NCBI GenBank assembly: GCA_028285525.1
Contig: JANQOZ010000027.1
Coordinates: forward strand, 62,001-126,000
DNA from: Lysobacterales bacterium
GTDB lineage: Bacteria > Pseudomonadota > Gammaproteobacteria > Xanthomonadales > SZUA-38
DNA length: 64,000 bases
Direction of reading: 5' to 3'
In this document: positions 63,302 through 64,000 of the stretch, piece by piece
Layout: every line of letters starts with the position of its first letter
Position numbering within the stretch: the first letter of the stretch is position 1
Notes under the pieces: generated by a model
What the model saw: only the letters and a program-made list of their open reading frames with translations
Database searches by the model: none
What the model was told of the DNA's origin: nothing
Program-made: the position numbers and the translations under genes

Positions 63302-64000
63302 GTGGATCTTAAGGACAAAGTAGCCGTCGTTACGGGTGGCTCACGCGATATCGGGAAAGCCGTCTCGCTGAAGCTTGGCGCGGCGGGCGCCAAGGTTGTC
63401 GTTAACTACTACAACAATCAGGCAAAAGGCGCCGAAACCGTCCAGGAGATCACGGACGCCGGAGGTACGGCTATCGCGGTCGGGGGTGACATGACTCAAG
63501 CAGGTGACGTGGACAGGCTCGTGGAAGAGACGACCAGCGCCTTCGGCGACAGCGTAGCTGTGCTGGTGAATGTTGTCGGCGGACTGGTCGCCCGAAAAAC
63601 GCTTGCCGAGATGGATGAAGCATTCTTCGATCACGTCATAAGGCTCAACCTCAACAGCGTCTTTCTCGCCTGCAAGAAATTTGTGCCCTTGATGACCGAC
63701 GGCGGATCGATCGTGAATCTGTCCTCACTAGCGGGACGAGACGGCGGCGGCCCCGGGGCGATTGCTTATGCAACCTCAAAAGGCGCGGTTATGACCATGA
63801 CCCGTGGGCTGGCCAAGGAGCTGGGGCCATCGGGAATTCGGGTGAACTGCGTATGCCCCGGCATGATCAGCACCACCTTCCATGATGAGTTCACCAAAGA
63901 TGAGGTGAGAAAAAACGTCGCCGCGTCGACGCCGTTACGCCGCGAAGGACAGGCCGAGGAGGTCGCGGATCTGGTGACCTATCTCGCCTCCAGTGAGTCT
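63302..64000 (+). CDS. Short-chain reductase, likely 4-deoxy-5-keto-uronate (DEH) reductase, 3' truncated by window end
   Basis: The first 233 residues of a short-chain dehydrogenase, open to the last base. GTG start with GGGG upstream, 36 bases after PL6. Signatures are VVTGGSRDIGKAV (cofactor loop), VNVVGG in place of the usual NNAG, catalytic Ser in NLSSLAGRDGG and YATSK, and VNCVCPGMI. Placement behind PL6 and the lyase pathway suggests the reductase that turns 4-deoxy-L-erythro-5-hexoseulose uronate directly into 2-keto-3-deoxygluconate. The cofactor cannot be decided from the visible part. Confidence 0.8.
   Translation, partial: MDLKDKVAVVTGGSRDIGKAVSLKLGAAGAKVVVNYYNNQAKGAETVQEITDAGGTAIAVGGDMTQAGDVDRLVEETTSAFGDSVAVLVNVVGGLVARKTLAEMDEAFFDHVIRLNLNSVFLACKKFVPLMTDGGSIVNLSSLAGRDGGGPGAIAYATSKGAVMTMTRGLAKELGPSGIRVNCVCPGMISTTFHDEFTKDEVRKNVAASTPLRREGQAEEVADLVTYLASSES

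Noticed and set aside
1..64000. Prophage, insertion sequences, integrases, CRISPR arrays or rRNA
   Set aside because: No transposase, integrase, capsid, Cas or rRNA sequence was recognised, and I saw no flanking direct repeats.

Overview
The window is GC-rich, densely coded DNA with Gram-negative features: TonB-dependent receptor, outer-membrane porin, autotransporter barrel, lipoproteins and Tat-exported enzymes. It has no phage, insertion sequence, CRISPR array or tRNA that I can see. Gene content (nickel superoxide dismutase, a large alginate locus, many secreted proteins ending in an F-x-x-G-F-E tail) suggests a marine gammaproteobacterium near the Xanthomonadales/Lysobacterales (for example Wenzhouxiangella-like). 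That placement is inference from gene style and not from a marker gene.

Layout. 1-5.1 kb: tail of an unknown gene with its terminator, an alginate-export-type porin followed by a Tat-exported amidohydrolase, and a convergent aldehyde dehydrogenase. 5.4-11.8 kb: a large secreted protein with LWxTDGT repeats, a DCC-family thiol protein, a glutathione S-transferase and an unusual two-part esterase. 11.8-13.6 kb: a nickel-SOD cassette (small membrane protein, sodN, maturation protease), an acetyltransferase and a DUF2805 protein. 13.7-25.6 kb: mostly secreted or membrane proteins on the minus strand (BNR-propeller protein, lipoprotein-sorting-like protein, 7TM-DISM diguanylate cyclase, class C beta-lactamase-like hydrolase, DUF2145 protein). 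25.8-28.3 kb: a tight three-gene unit of a Vps4-like AAA+ ATPase, a small membrane protein and a membrane-anchored TPR protein. 28.5-34.5 kb: RNase J, a small lipoprotein, a DUF5060 glycosidase-like protein and a short autotransporter. 34.5-45.2 kb: a Tat-exported amine oxidase, a three-gene ABC exporter, a secreted repeat protein, and a P-loop kinase / UbiA-type prenyltransferase / FAD oxidoreductase run.

45.2-64 kb is an alginate-utilisation locus. One minus-strand run of ten genes (55726 down to 45243) reads hydratase-family enzyme, LacI-type regulator, kduI, kduD, dctP, dctQ, dctM, eda, kdgK, PL17 oligoalginate lyase. Beyond it lie a TonB-dependent receptor (minus strand) and, divergently, a secreted beta-helix protein translationally coupled to a PL6 alginate lyase and then a short-chain reductase cut by the window end. 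The expected flow is: polymer cut by PL6 outside or in the periplasm, oligomers taken up by the TonB receptor, trimmed to unsaturated uronate by PL17, carried inward by the TRAP transporter, converted to 2-keto-3-deoxygluconate by KduI/KduD and/or the terminal reductase, phosphorylated by KdgK and split by Eda to pyruvate and glyceraldehyde-3-phosphate.

The best regulatory signal is a palindrome TGACACCGGTGTCA found upstream of both the ten-gene run and the TonB receptor. In each case it overlaps a TTGACA -35 box with a good -10 box 16 bases away, which fits a LacI-family repressor operator. The most novel candidates are the beta-helix protein coupled to PL6, the AAA+/TPR membrane unit, the small His-rich membrane protein coupled to sodN, and the shared C-terminal F-x-x-G-F-E tail on four otherwise unrelated exported proteins.
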